Shown one piece after another: positions 9,193-17,460 of a stretch of 64,000 nt of DNA (positions are counted from its first letter, which is position 1; every line of letters begins with the position of its first letter). The stretch is from Burkholderia diffusa (lineage in GTDB: Bacteria > Pseudomonadota > Gammaproteobacteria > Burkholderiales > Burkholderiaceae). Location: positions 1-64,000 of the forward strand of contig NZ_CABVPN010000021.1 in NCBI RefSeq assembly GCF_902499115.1, read 5' to 3'. Below the pieces are notes generated by a model. That model saw only the letters and a program-made list of their open reading frames with translations, did no database searches and was not told the DNA's origin. The position numbers and the translations under genes are program-made.

Positions 9193-9381
9193 GACGGGGA
9201 ATCCCGGTTGTGAGGATGGCGAAAGCTTAGCGGCGCTCGATGACAGTTGTTAGTAACCAGAAGATAGATGGATGTAATAATCCGACATCGCGCTCACGGT
9301 CGGAAAGCGCGAAGTCCTCCGATCAAAACCGCCGCTGTTCCGACGATTTCCCGATACCGGCTTCGCCTGCCGGCCGTGGCG

Positions 9382-10323
9382 CTAAACCGTCCCCGGCAAC
9401 GCGCTCGACACGAGCACGGCGGCCACCATCAGCGCGCCGGCCAGCACAACCGCCTCGATCCGCAACACCGCGCCGAACCGTCGCAACAGGTCGGCCGGCG
9501 TCGCGGCCGCCGGGTCCTTCAGCGCGGCCAGCAACTTCGGCATCTCGAAGAACCGGTTGTGTCCGCCGAGCGCCGTCGCGATCAGCACGAGCGCGAGCTT
9601 GAACAGCAGGATCTGCCCGTACGTCGACCCGAGCAGGTTCGCGGGCGTATCGACACCGCGCCAGCCGTTGTAAGCGCCGGTCGCGAACAGCACGATCAAC
9701 GCGTACGTCGACGCATCGGACAGCGACTGCACGAACGATGCGCCGGTCGTGCGTTCGCTCGCGGGCATGCCGGCAAGACGCGGCATCACGCCGAACGCCG
9801 TCACGAACACGAGCCCGACCCACGCGCTGATTGCCAGCAGATGCAGCCAGTCGACCCACACCGGCACGCTGAACAGGCCCGCGTCGACCGGATGCCCGCC
9901 GTTGCTGCGCGCGAGTGCGACACCTGCGAGCGCGGCCCACATCGCGAACGGAAAGCGCGTGTCGTTCGCACGCCGGAGCAACGACAGCAGCACGACGACG
10001 GCCGTGAACACCGCGCCGGCCAGCCACGCGTGGCCGAAGCCGGTGCCGGCGAGCATCGCGCGGACGGCCGGCCAGGCGTCGCGCATCGACACATCGCTCA
10101 TCAGCGCGCAGTGCGCCCAGAACGCGGTGATGCTCGCGAGCAGCGACACGATGGACGCGATGCGCAGCGTCGCGACGAGACGCCGCGCGATGCCGTGCTG
10201 CCATGCCGACTCGCCGCGCGCGAGCCAGTGGCTGCCGAGCAGCGCGCCGACGATGACGGTGAACCCGGTGTTCTGGATCGCCACCGACACGAGCCTCAGA
10301 AGGCCGACGAGGCCCTCGTTCAC
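9382..10323 (-). CDS. copD: Copper resistance protein CopD (inner membrane)
   Basis: A 313-residue integral membrane protein with about eight hydrophobic segments. CopD partners the periplasmic copper chaperone CopC and is thought to move copper across the inner membrane. The start is the GTG at 10323: the four bases GTGA contain both this start and the copC stop, a typical translational coupling. Histidines in transmembrane context (for example WLHLLAISAWVGLVF) fit the family. It is the last gene of the copper operon, ending at a TAG at 9384. Confidence 0.9.
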   Translation of the reverse strand: MNEGLVGLLRLVSVAIQNTGFTVIVGALLGSHWLARGESAWQHGIARRLVATLRIASIVSLLASITAFWAHCALMSDVSMRDAWPAVRAMLAGTGFGHAWLAGAVFTAVVVLLSLLRRANDTRFPFAMWAALAGVALARSNGGHPVDAGLFSVPVWVDWLHLLAISAWVGLVFVTAFGVMPRLAGMPASERTTGASFVQSLSDASTYALIVLFATGAYNGWRGVDTPANLLGSTYGQILLFKLALVLIATALGGHNRFFEMPKLLAALKDPAAATPADLLRRFGAVLRIEAVVLAGALMVAAVLVSSALPGTV

Positions 10324-10706
10324 CCCTTCACCCTGAACGCATAGGTGCCCTTGGTGCGATGCGCGTCGGCCGTCATCGCCACCCACTGCACCGTGTACGC
10401 ACCGGGCCCAAGCTTCGGTATCCCGACGGTCATCACGCGCGGATTCGACGCATCGACTTTCGCCTTTTCGTGCGCGACGGCATTGCCGTTCGCGTCCGAC
10501 ACCTTCACCGAGCTGAACGCCGGTTCGAGGTCTTCGTTGAACGTCAGCCGCAACGTGTCGGGCGCGGTGTCGACCGCGCTGCCCGTCGCCGGTGCGGCGC
10601 TTTCCAGCTTGCCGTGCGCGAATGCCGCGGCCGGCACGGCGGCGGCGATCGCGCCGGCCGCGGCGAGGGCGGCCAGCCGCCCGAGCGTGGTGATCTTCAT
10701 GGTCAT
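10320..10706 (-). CDS. copC: Periplasmic copper-binding protein CopC
   Basis: A 128-residue exported protein. The signal peptide ends AAAFAHGKLESAAPATGS; cleavage before HGKL exposes the N-terminal histidine used as a copper ligand in this family. The mature part is the CopC beta-barrel with LRLTFNEDLEPAFSSVKV and the C-terminal YTVQWVAMTADAHRTKGTY containing the second histidine region. I used the ATG at 10706; the ATG at 10700 (MKITTLGRL) is equally possible. It overlaps copD by four bases. Confidence 0.92.
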   Translation of the reverse strand: MTMKITTLGRLAALAAAGAIAAAVPAAAFAHGKLESAAPATGSAVDTAPDTLRLTFNEDLEPAFSSVKVSDANGNAVAHEKAKVDASNPRVMTVGIPKLGPGAYTVQWVAMTADAHRTKGTYAFRVKG

Positions 10707-10714
10707 GCCCGGCG

Positions 10715-11062
10715 TCACGGCTTCTTCAGCTCGACGACGGTCAACGTGCCGCCCACGTCCTCGGCGACGAAGTCGACCTGGTCGCCCACCTTCACCTGCG
10801 ACAGCATCGCCGGGTCTTTCACCTTGAACGCCATCGTCATCGCGTCCATCCCGAGGTTGTCCAGCGGGCCGTGCTTGATCGTCAGCTTGCCCGTGCCCGT
10901 GTCGATCTTGCGAATCTCGCCGTGCGACATCTCGCGCTTTGCGGCGGTGCCCTGCATCGCGCCGCCGCTCATATCCATGCCGGCCATGTCGCCGGCCGCG
11001 TACGACGCGGCGGAAAACGCCAGCATGCAACCCGTTGCAATCGAAACCAGTTCCTTCTTCAT
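10715..11062 (-). CDS. CusF-like periplasmic copper-binding protein
   Basis: A 115-residue exported protein with a signal peptide ending SAASYA and a Met-rich linker (GDMAGMDMSGGAMQG). A small OB-fold follows whose motif LGMDAMTMAFKV matches the Met ligands of CusF-type proteins; these bind Cu(I)/Ag(I) and hand it to efflux or oxidase partners. The closing segment VDFVAEDVGGTLTVVEL is also typical. It lies between copA and copC, nine bases before the copC ATG used here, and so is part of the copper operon. Confidence 0.9.
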   Translation of the reverse strand: MKKELVSIATGCMLAFSAASYAAGDMAGMDMSGGAMQGTAAKREMSHGEIRKIDTGTGKLTIKHGPLDNLGMDAMTMAFKVKDPAMLSQVKVGDQVDFVAEDVGGTLTVVELKKP

Positions 11063-11135
11063 CGTGCGTGCTCCTGAGTGAATGAAACGAAAACCGGCGG
11101 CCGCATCGTCACGGCCGCCGCATGCTGCCCGCGGC

Positions 11136-12431
11136 TCAACCGTCCGGCAATTCGCCGGTGTATTCGTACGCGACGGTGCCCTTCGGATGCCGGAACCAGC
11201 CCGGATCGCGATAGTCGTTGCGGCCGAGCCCCTGCCGGACCTTCAGCACCGTGAACATGCCGCCCATCTCCAGCGGCCCGAACGGGCCGGTGCCCGTCAT
11301 CATCGGCAGCGTGTTGTCGGGCAGCGGCATTTCCATGCCGCCCATCGCGCCGCCCGTGCTCCCCATCGCCATGTAGTCGGGCACGAGCTTGCCGATCTTC
11401 TTCGCGAGGTCCTTCTGCGGCACGCCGATCAGGTTCGGCACCTGATGCCCCATCGCATTCATCGTGTGATGCGACTTGTGGCAATGGAACGCCCAGTCGC
11501 CCGGGCGATCGGCGGTGAACTCGATCGCGCGCATCTGGCCGACGGCGACATCCGCCGTCACCTCCGGCCAGCGCGCCGCCGGCGGAATCCAGCCGCCGTC
11601 GGTACCGGCCACCTCGAAGCTGTAGCCGTGCAGGTGGATCGGATGGTTCGTCATCGTCAGGTTGCCGAAACGAATCCGCACGCGGTCGCCCGCCCGCACC
11701 GGCAGCGGGTCGATGCCCGGGAACACGCGCGAGTTGAACGTCCACATGTTGAAGTCCGTCATCTCGTTCACGCGCGGTGTGTAGCTGCCCGGATCGATGT
11801 CGTACGCGGCGAGCAGAAAGACGAAGTCGCGATCGACCGGCATCGTCGCGCGATCCTTCGGGTGCACGATGAACATGCCCATCATCCCCATCGCCATCTG
11901 CACCATTTCGTCGGCATGCGGGTGATACATGAACGTGCCGTGCGCCTCCAGCTGGAACTCGTAGACGAAGGTCTTGCCCGGCGGAATGTGCGGCTGCGTG
12001 AGGCCCCCGACACCATCCATCCCGTTGGGCAGCCGCAGCCCGTGCCAGTGGATCGTCGTGTGCTCGGGCAGCCGGTTCGTCACGAAGATCCGGACCTTGT
12101 CGCCTTCGACGGCCTCGATCGTCGGGCCTGGCGACTGGCCGTTGTAGCCCCACAGGTTCGCGTTCATCCCGGGCGCCATCTCGCGCACGACGGGCTCGGC
12201 CGTCAGGTGGAATTCCTTCCAGCCGTTCTTCATTCGCCACGGCAGTGTCCAGCCGTTCAGCGTCGCGACAGGCGTGTACGGGCGGCCGTTGGGCGGCACG
12301 AGCGGCGGCTGCGTGCCGGCCTTCGCCATCGTGGGCGCTTCGGGCAGCGACGCCGCGCCGGCCTTGCTGACCATCGCCGCACCGAGCAACGCGGCGCCCG
12401 AGCCGCTGAGAAATTGTCGACGGGACACCAT
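11136..12431 (-). CDS. copA: Multicopper oxidase CopA/PcoA-type, Tat-exported
   Basis: A 431-residue periplasmic oxidase that detoxifies Cu(I). The N-terminus MVSRRQFLSGSGAALLG is a twin-arginine signal. Copper-centre motifs occur in order: HWHGLRLPNGMDG, MYHPHADEM, HPIHLHGYSFEV and FHCHKSHHTMNAMGHQ, the last carrying the type 1 and trinuclear ligands. It has the three-cupredoxin layout but is shorter than PcoA (about 600), lacking most of the long Met-rich insert while keeping Met-rich stretches after residue 300. The ATG at 12431 lies one base after the stop of the upstream efflux gene. Confidence 0.93.
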   Translation of the reverse strand: MVSRRQFLSGSGAALLGAAMVSKAGAASLPEAPTMAKAGTQPPLVPPNGRPYTPVATLNGWTLPWRMKNGWKEFHLTAEPVVREMAPGMNANLWGYNGQSPGPTIEAVEGDKVRIFVTNRLPEHTTIHWHGLRLPNGMDGVGGLTQPHIPPGKTFVYEFQLEAHGTFMYHPHADEMVQMAMGMMGMFIVHPKDRATMPVDRDFVFLLAAYDIDPGSYTPRVNEMTDFNMWTFNSRVFPGIDPLPVRAGDRVRIRFGNLTMTNHPIHLHGYSFEVAGTDGGWIPPAARWPEVTADVAVGQMRAIEFTADRPGDWAFHCHKSHHTMNAMGHQVPNLIGVPQKDLAKKIGKLVPDYMAMGSTGGAMGGMEMPLPDNTLPMMTGTGPFGPLEMGGMFTVLKVRQGLGRNDYRDPGWFRHPKGTVAYEYTGELPDG

Positions 12432-12432
12432 G

Positions 12433-13947
12433 TCAATGACCTTCCGGATGCGTTGCGGGCGCCGGTTGCGCCACGGGTGAAGAAGCCGGCTGCGGTGCAG
12501 CGTCGGTCGTGGGTGCGACGGGCGCGTCCGCACGCTGCGTTGGCTGCGTTGGCTGCATCGGCTGAATCGGCTGCATCGGCTGCGCGGTCGGCAGCCGGCC
12601 GCCGACGGCCGCCTGCAGATCGGTTTCGGCGAGCCAGTAGTCCTTCAGCGCATCGATGTAGCCGTTGACCGCGCCCACCTGTTCGCGCGCATCGGCCAGC
12701 AGCTCGAACACGCTCGCGAGCATCCCGTTGTAGCGCAGCAGCAACTCGTCCGAGATCGTCTTGCGCAGCGGCACGACTTCGTCGCGATAGTGCTTCGCGA
12801 CGTCGTAGCTCGTCGTGTATGCCGCGTACGATTCGCGCACTTCCGAGCGCGCGTCGATCGCCGTCTGAGCGAGCCGGTTCGCCGACTGCATGTAGACGGC
12901 CTCGGCCCGCGCCACCTTCGCGCCGCCCCAGTCGAACAGCGGAATCTCGACGCTGATCTCGTAGCCGTGCTCGTGCCCCTTGGAGGTCTCGTAGTTGTTC
13001 ACGTAGCCGAGATCGACCGCGTTGACGAAGCGCGTCGCCTTGCTGAGCCCGAGCGACGACGCGACGCCCCGCGTCTGCAGCTTCGCGGCCTGGATGTCGA
13101 GGCGATTGCTCATCGCATAGCGTTCGAGATCGGGCAGATCGGGGCGTGCCTTCGGCAGGTCGGGCAAGCGCTCGGGCAGCGCATACCGCGTGCGCTCGCC
13201 CCACAGCCCCATCGCGCGCGTGAGCTTCTCGCGCGCGGCCACGGCCTGCTGCCGCGCCTTCGCCTGCTGCGCGACAGCATCCGCATGGAACGCCTGTTCG
13301 CGCGCGTAGTCGAGCCGGCTGAAGTTGCCGGCCTGGCGCATGCGCAGCGCGAGTTCGGCTCCGGCGCTCGCGGCGTCGCGGACCTGCTGCGCATAATTCG
13401 CGGCCTGTTCGGCCGCGACGGCTTCGACATATGCGCGGCGCGCGTCGGCCGCGACCCCCAGCATCGCGTCGGCGGTTTCGAGCCGAGTCTGCTCGAAACG
13501 GCGGCGTTCGATGTTCGTCGCGAGCGGCAGCGTCAGCAGCGCGAACACGTTGGCCGAGAACGTGCGGCCGAGGCTCAGTTCGCCGTCACCGGCCCGCGTG
13601 CGGCTGAACGAGAAGCGCGGGTTCGGCAGCCGGCCTGCCTGCACGAGATCGGCCTCCGACAGCCCGAGTTCCGCGTACGACGCCTGCAGGCCACGGTTGT
13701 TCAGCAGCGCGAGCTGCACCGCGTCGTCCATCGACAGCGGTTTCTCGAGCAGTTCCGTCGTCCGCTTGTCGACGGCCGCACGGTCGGCGTCGGTCCTGAC
13801 GATGACGGCGACCTTCCCGATGCGCTCCGATGCGACGGACGACACGGCGTCGAAGCCGCCGTCCTTCGAGAATGTCGTGCAGCCGGCGAGGAATGCCAGC
13901 ACGAGCACGGTTGCGCCGAACCGCGGTGAAATCGCAAGTCTCGTCAT
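12433..13947 (-). CDS. Outer-membrane efflux lipoprotein (TolC/CusC family)
   Basis: A 504-residue protein with a lipobox signal (LAFLAGCTTFS) followed by two outer-membrane-efflux repeats rich in long amphipathic helices (for example ARRAYVEAVAAEQAANYAQQ and ARSEVRESYAAYTTSYDVA). The C-terminus is a Pro/Gln/Thr-rich tail containing repeated QPMQP/QPTQP units. No RND pump or membrane-fusion gene is adjacent, so its partner is unknown. Its ATG overlaps the stop of the preceding small gene (ATGA) and copA starts one base after its stop, which fixes it inside the copper operon, in the place occupied by copB in other operons. Confidence 0.88.
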   Translation of the reverse strand: MTRLAISPRFGATVLVLAFLAGCTTFSKDGGFDAVSSVASERIGKVAVIVRTDADRAAVDKRTTELLEKPLSMDDAVQLALLNNRGLQASYAELGLSEADLVQAGRLPNPRFSFSRTRAGDGELSLGRTFSANVFALLTLPLATNIERRRFEQTRLETADAMLGVAADARRAYVEAVAAEQAANYAQQVRDAASAGAELALRMRQAGNFSRLDYAREQAFHADAVAQQAKARQQAVAAREKLTRAMGLWGERTRYALPERLPDLPKARPDLPDLERYAMSNRLDIQAAKLQTRGVASSLGLSKATRFVNAVDLGYVNNYETSKGHEHGYEISVEIPLFDWGGAKVARAEAVYMQSANRLAQTAIDARSEVRESYAAYTTSYDVAKHYRDEVVPLRKTISDELLLRYNGMLASVFELLADAREQVGAVNGYIDALKDYWLAETDLQAAVGGRLPTAQPMQPIQPMQPTQPTQRADAPVAPTTDAAPQPASSPVAQPAPATHPEGH

Positions 13948-14237
13948 TGCGCGGCCCCTCCGTGCATCGAATGGGCCGCGCCGGCTGCCGCATTTTCGGG
14001 TTTCGCGTGTCCGGTGGCGCCGCCCTTCGCGGGCCGCGCCGTCACGTCCCGGTTCAGTTGCTTCCAGCCCGGGCCTGCGTCGTCCCGATACGGCACGTAG
14101 CCGTCGAACGCGGACGTCACCGTGACGTCCGGCACCGGCGCAGCCGCGTCGGCCGGATCGGGAAAGGCGGTTTGCGCGGGCGCGAGCGACGGCACGAGCG
14201 CCGCCGCGCCAAGCAGCGCCGCAGTAATCAATCGCAT
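13944..14237 (-). CDS. Small exported protein of the copper operon, unknown function
   Basis: A 97-residue protein with a signal peptide (ITAALLGAAALVPSLAPAQ), a mature segment containing SAFDGYVPYRDDAGPGW, and a Gly/Ala/His/Met-containing tail (HAKPENAAAGAAHSMHGG) that could touch copper. I do not recognise a named family. It overlaps the efflux gene by four bases and follows the Cys/His-rich gene, so a role in copper handling is inferred from position. Confidence 0.75.
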   Translation of the reverse strand: MRLITAALLGAAALVPSLAPAQTAFPDPADAAAPVPDVTVTSAFDGYVPYRDDAGPGWKQLNRDVTARPAKGGATGHAKPENAAAGAAHSMHGGAAQ

Positions 14238-14325
14238 GGATGTTTCTCGTCGTGAGTCGTGCGGCGGATGTCGAGCGTTCGCCGGCACGGTTTGCGGATC
14301 GCGGCCGGTCGGCCGCGGACACGGA

Positions 14326-14700
14326 CTAGACGGGAATCCGGCGCGGCGGCCGGTCGATGCCGCCGGTCAAGAACGACACGACGACCGTCGACGGCGCGAA
14401 CGTGACGACCGCGAGGCCGACGTCCGACGTAACGGACACGGCAGGCACCTCCGCCATGCCCGAGCCGAAACAGCAGGACCCGCAGGCGGAACAAGGCGCC
14501 CCGTGCCGTGCGTGGTCGTCGTGCTCATGCCGCTCGCCGTGCGCGCTCGGCATCGCATGCGACGCAGCCTGGGCCTCCGCGCCGGCCCCCGCATGCGACG
14601 CGGCGGCACCCGCGCACTGCGTCGACACGGTCGCGAACGACTGGATCGGCACGCACAGCGCCAGCAGCACAACGAGGATGAATTTGCGCCAATACGACAT
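14326..14700 (-). CDS. Cys/His-rich exported protein, first gene of the copper operon
   Basis: A 124-residue protein with an N-terminal signal or anchor (WRKFILVVLLALCVPIQSFA), a central His/Asp-rich stretch (HGERHEHDDHARHG) directly followed by CSACGSCCFGSGM, and a hydrophobic C-terminal segment. The clustered Cys and His residues suggest metal binding in the periplasm or at the membrane. I cannot name a family with certainty; it resembles small unknown proteins often seen at the head of cop operons. It is the gene nearest the divergent promoter. Confidence 0.75.
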   Translation of the reverse strand: MSYWRKFILVVLLALCVPIQSFATVSTQCAGAAASHAGAGAEAQAASHAMPSAHGERHEHDDHARHGAPCSACGSCCFGSGMAEVPAVSVTSDVGLAVVTFAPSTVVVSFLTGGIDRPPRRIPV

Positions 14701-14818
14701 GGATGCGGAATCAGGCAGACGGTGACCGGATGAACGGGAGCGGCGCCGCGACGACGCGCGCCGGATACGAGACGGCCGCAGCTTATCGCCGCCGGCGTGA
14801 CGACGACATGGCCGAAAC

Positions 14819-14881
14819 ATGACGGAATTTTCATGAAGTACGGCGACGCATCGCACGCGCGCTTCATGAAAATTCCGTCAT
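14819..14881. promoter_or_regulatory. Perfect 20-base inverted repeat between the divergent copper genes
   Basis: ATGACGGAATTTTCATGAAG at 14819-14838 is exactly repeated in inverse orientation at 14862-14881, with a 23-base spacer. It lies about 120 bases from the start of the minus-strand operon and 85 from the response-regulator start. Each arm contains TTTCATGA plus TGACGGAA, reminiscent of CopR/CusR-type cop boxes. The likely reading is one regulator site per divergent promoter. Confidence 0.75.
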
Positions 14882-14965
14882 CCGGCGGTCATCTTTCGCG
14901 CACGCGCTGCGCCGTAAGCTCACGCGTTACACTGACCGGCTGGAATCACGAACGCCTGCTCCACC

Positions 14966-15637
14966 ATGCGGATACTGATAGTCGAAGACGAACCCAAGAT
15001 GGCGTCGTACCTCCGCAAGGGGCTGACGGAGGCAAGCTACACGGTCGACGTGGCCGAGAACGGCCAGGACGGGCTGTTCCTCGCGCTGCACGAGGATTTC
15101 GATCTCGTCGTGCTCGACGTGATGCTGCCGGAACTGGACGGCTTCGAGGTGCTCCGGCGGCTGCGCGCGCAGAAGCAGACGCCGGTGCTGCTGCTGACGG
15201 CCCGGGAAGCGATCGAGGACAAGGTCACGGGGCTCGAACTGGGTGCCGACGACTACCTGCTCAAACCGTTCGCGTACGCGGAGTTCCTTGCCCGCATCCG
15301 TTCGCTGCTGCGGCGCGTGCCGCGCAATTCCCGAGAGATCCTGCACATCGCCGATCTCGAAGTCGACCTGATCAAGCGCCGCGTGCGGCGCGCCGACGCC
15401 CGCATCGACCTGACCGCGCAGGAGTTCGCTCTGCTGCAGCTGCTCGCGGAACGCGAGGGCGAGGTGTTGACGCGCACCTTCATCACGTCGCAGATCTGGG
15501 ACATGAATTTCGACAGCGACACGAACGTCGTCGATGCGGCGATCAAGCGCCTGCGCGCGAAGATCGACAACGCGTACGAGAAGAAGCTGATCCACACGAT
15601 CCGCGGGATGGGCTACGTGCTCGAGGATCGCGCATGA
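14966..15637 (+). CDS. copR: Heavy-metal response regulator, CopR/CusR type (OmpR family)
   Basis: A 223-residue response regulator. The receiver domain starts MRILIVEDEPKM, with the phosphoacceptor Asp51 in VVLDVMLPE and the conserved lysine in LLKPF. The C-terminal winged helix carries DLTAQEFALLQLLAE and VVDAAIKRLRAKID, ending HTIRGMGYVLEDRA. Position across from the copper operon and the inverted repeat make copper-responsive activation the likely role. It overlaps the kinase gene by four bases. Confidence 0.92.
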   Translation: MRILIVEDEPKMASYLRKGLTEASYTVDVAENGQDGLFLALHEDFDLVVLDVMLPELDGFEVLRRLRAQKQTPVLLLTAREAIEDKVTGLELGADDYLLKPFAYAEFLARIRSLLRRVPRNSREILHIADLEVDLIKRRVRRADARIDLTAQEFALLQLLAEREGEVLTRTFITSQIWDMNFDSDTNVVDAAIKRLRAKIDNAYEKKLIHTIRGMGYVLEDRA

Positions 15638-17049
15638 AAGGCGGCCCCGCGCCCTATTCGCTGCTCCGGCGCCTGACGCTCGCGTTCGCGGTCGTGGCCG
15701 CGCTCGTGTTCGCGCTGACCGGCGCGTACCTGTATCGCTCGCTGTCCGCCGAGTTGACCCGGCGCGACGATATCGAGATCGCCGGCAAGCTCAACCAGTT
15801 CCTGCAGCTCGCGCGGGCGAGCGGTTCGACCGCCGCCGTGCGCGCCGATCCGGCCGTTTTCCATGAAGTGCTGCTGTCGCATCCGGGCGTCTATCTCGGC
15901 ATCTACGACGGCGCGAACCGCCCGCTCGTCGAACACACCGACGAAGCCGGCCATACGCTCGCGTCGGTGATCGCGCGGCCGCAGCCGGCCGGTGCAGCGG
16001 GCGCGGCGGCCAGCCCATTCACGTGCTCGCCGCCCGGCATCGGCACGTCGCGCTGCGTCCGTGCGCGCGCCACGCTGCCGTCGGGCGAAACCATTCAGGT
16101 TGCGCTGGCGCGCACGGCGGCGGATCGCCAGTCGCTGCTGGAAAGCTATCGCGTCGACATCTGGCTCGCGGCCGCGCTCGGCGCGCTCCTGGTCGGCGCG
16201 CTCGGCTACGCGGTCGCGTCCCGCGGTCTGCGTCCGGTCGAGAGCCTCGGCCGGCAGACGTCGCGCATCGAGGCGCACAACCTGGCCGCGCGCCTCGATG
16301 CGCGCGGCGGCCCGATCGAGCTGCGCGAGCTCGCCACGTCCGTCAACCGGATGCTCGACCGGCTCGAGCGCGCGTTCGTGCGGCTGTCCCAGTTCTCGTC
16401 CGATCTCGCGCACGACATGCGCACGCCGCTCGCGAACGTGATCAGCGCGTCGCAGGTCACGCTGTCGCGTGCCCGCACCACCGAGGAATACGAAGCGCTG
16501 ATCGATTCGAACATCGAGGAATGCGAACGGCTGCAGCGGATGATCGAGAACATGCTGTTTCTCGCGCGCACGGACAATGCGCGGCAGCACCTGAAGACCG
16601 CCGAACTCGACGCCGGCAACGAGCTGCGCCGGCTCGCGTCGTATTTCCAGGCGCTGGCCGACGAGGCCGGCGTGCGCCTCGACGTACACGGCGCAGCGCC
16701 GGTCGTCGCGGACGCGACACTGTTCCGGCGCGCCGTCAGCAACCTCGTCTCGAACGCGCTCGAACACGCGGAAGCCGGATCGACGATCGAGCTGGCCGTA
16801 TCGCCCCGGCCCGGCTACGCGGTCGTCGAGGTCACGAACCGCGGCGTCGCGATTGCGCCCGAACAGATCGAGCGGATCTTCGAGCGCTTCTACCGGATCG
16901 ATTCGTCGCGGCACGGCGCGGCGCGCAACACCGGGCTCGGGCTCGCGATCGTCAAGTCGATCGTCGAGCTGCATCGCGGCAAGGTCGAGGTCGTGAGCCG
17001 CGACGGACGGACGACCTTCGCGCTTCACTTCCCGGCCCGCGTTTCGTGA
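15634..17049 (+). CDS. copS: Heavy-metal sensor histidine kinase, CopS/CusS type
   Basis: A 471-residue inner-membrane kinase. One transmembrane segment lies near residues 12-32 and a second near 170-190 (AAALGALLVGALGYAVASRG), enclosing a periplasmic sensor loop of about 130 residues that contains FTCSPPGIGTSRC. HAMP (RPVESLGRQTSRIEAHNLAARL region), HisKA with the phospho-histidine in SDLAHDMRTPLANV, and HATPase with NLVSNALEHA and NTGLGLAIVKSIV follow. The ATG at 15634 overlaps the regulator stop (ATGA). Confidence 0.92.
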   Translation: MKGGPAPYSLLRRLTLAFAVVAALVFALTGAYLYRSLSAELTRRDDIEIAGKLNQFLQLARASGSTAAVRADPAVFHEVLLSHPGVYLGIYDGANRPLVEHTDEAGHTLASVIARPQPAGAAGAAASPFTCSPPGIGTSRCVRARATLPSGETIQVALARTAADRQSLLESYRVDIWLAAALGALLVGALGYAVASRGLRPVESLGRQTSRIEAHNLAARLDARGGPIELRELATSVNRMLDRLERAFVRLSQFSSDLAHDMRTPLANVISASQVTLSRARTTEEYEALIDSNIEECERLQRMIENMLFLARTDNARQHLKTAELDAGNELRRLASYFQALADEAGVRLDVHGAAPVVADATLFRRAVSNLVSNALEHAEAGSTIELAVSPRPGYAVVEVTNRGVAIAPEQIERIFERFYRIDSSRHGAARNTGLGLAIVKSIVELHRGKVEVVSRDGRTTFALHFPARVS

Positions 17050-17158
17050 CACGCGGATGACGCCGCCGCGCGAGCATGCCGATTGCTTCCCGATACTGCA
17101 TGGGCATCCGTCACAAGACGGCTTGACCGCACGCATGAATGGATATGGCCGCACGCGC

Positions 17159-17187
17159 TTGCCGAAAGCGGCCAGCTCGGCTAGACT
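17159..17187 (+). promoter_or_regulatory. Sigma-70-type promoter of the manganese-riboswitch transcript
   Basis: A -35 box TTGCCG at 17159-17164 and a -10 box TAGACT at 17182-17187 are separated by exactly 17 bases. Transcription would begin near 17193, just at the 5' side of the riboswitch aptamer. Confidence 0.65.
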
Positions 17188-17191
17188 GCCC

Positions 17192-17303
17192 TTCGTCTTT
17201 GGGGAGTAGCCTGCTTTCCATCCCCCGGAAAGCGAACGCGTCAACACACTCGGCCTGCGGCCGTGGCGCGTTCGGCCTAATCGGTCTGGCGAGACCATCG
17301 ACG
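17192..17303 (+). ncRNA. yybP-ykoY (manganese) riboswitch
   Basis: The family hallmarks are present: TTTGGGGAGTAGCC near 17198-17212, GTCAACACACTCG near 17238-17250 and GGCGAGACCATCGACG closing the aptamer near 17288-17303. The flanking CGTC and GACG can pair as the base of stem P1. Known members sense Mn(II) and turn on Mn or Ca exporters and related proteins, which fits the CaCA antiporter gene that follows. Confidence 0.88.
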
Positions 17304-17317
17304 CATCGCGTCGTTCC

Positions 17318-17363
17318 TGGTCGGACGTCGGCAGATGCGTCATGGTTCGTCCACGTCCGACCA
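17318..17363 (+). promoter_or_regulatory. Hairpin downstream of the riboswitch, possible expression platform
   Basis: TGGTCGGACGT (17318-17328) and ACGTCCGACCA (17353-17363) form a perfect 11-base stem with a 24-base loop. The downstream arm ends four bases before the GGAG ribosome site of the short upstream reading frame, so folding could influence its translation. There is no T-tract for termination. Confidence 0.5.
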
Positions 17364-17373
17364 CGGAGTCCCC

Positions 17374-17460
17374 ATGTTCCTTCCAGACTTCCCCCTGCGT
17401 TTCGTTCGCCGCGTCCGTTCCGCCACTGCCTGCGTGCCTGCCTGCGGAGGTGCCGCATGA
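17374..17460 (+). CDS. 28-codon upstream reading frame overlapping the antiporter start
   Basis: ATG at 17374, preceded by GGAG at 17364-17367, opens a 28-residue frame beginning MFLPDFPLRFVRR and ending ACGGAA. Its TGA shares the bases ATGA with the antiporter start at 17457, and the antiporter ribosome site GCGGAGG lies inside it. It is either a translated leader peptide coupling riboswitch folding to antiporter translation or a chance frame. I know of no homologue. Confidence 0.45.
   Translation: MFLPDFPLRFVRRVRSATACVPACGGAA

Noticed and set aside
14797..15633. Extension of the sensor-kinase frame upstream through the response regulator
   Set aside because: The region is occupied in another frame by a complete OmpR-type regulator; the kinase starts at 15634 with ATGA overlap.
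15613..17364. 583-codon minus-strand frame
   Set aside because: Antisense shadow of the copper sensor kinase and the riboswitch region; no family features.
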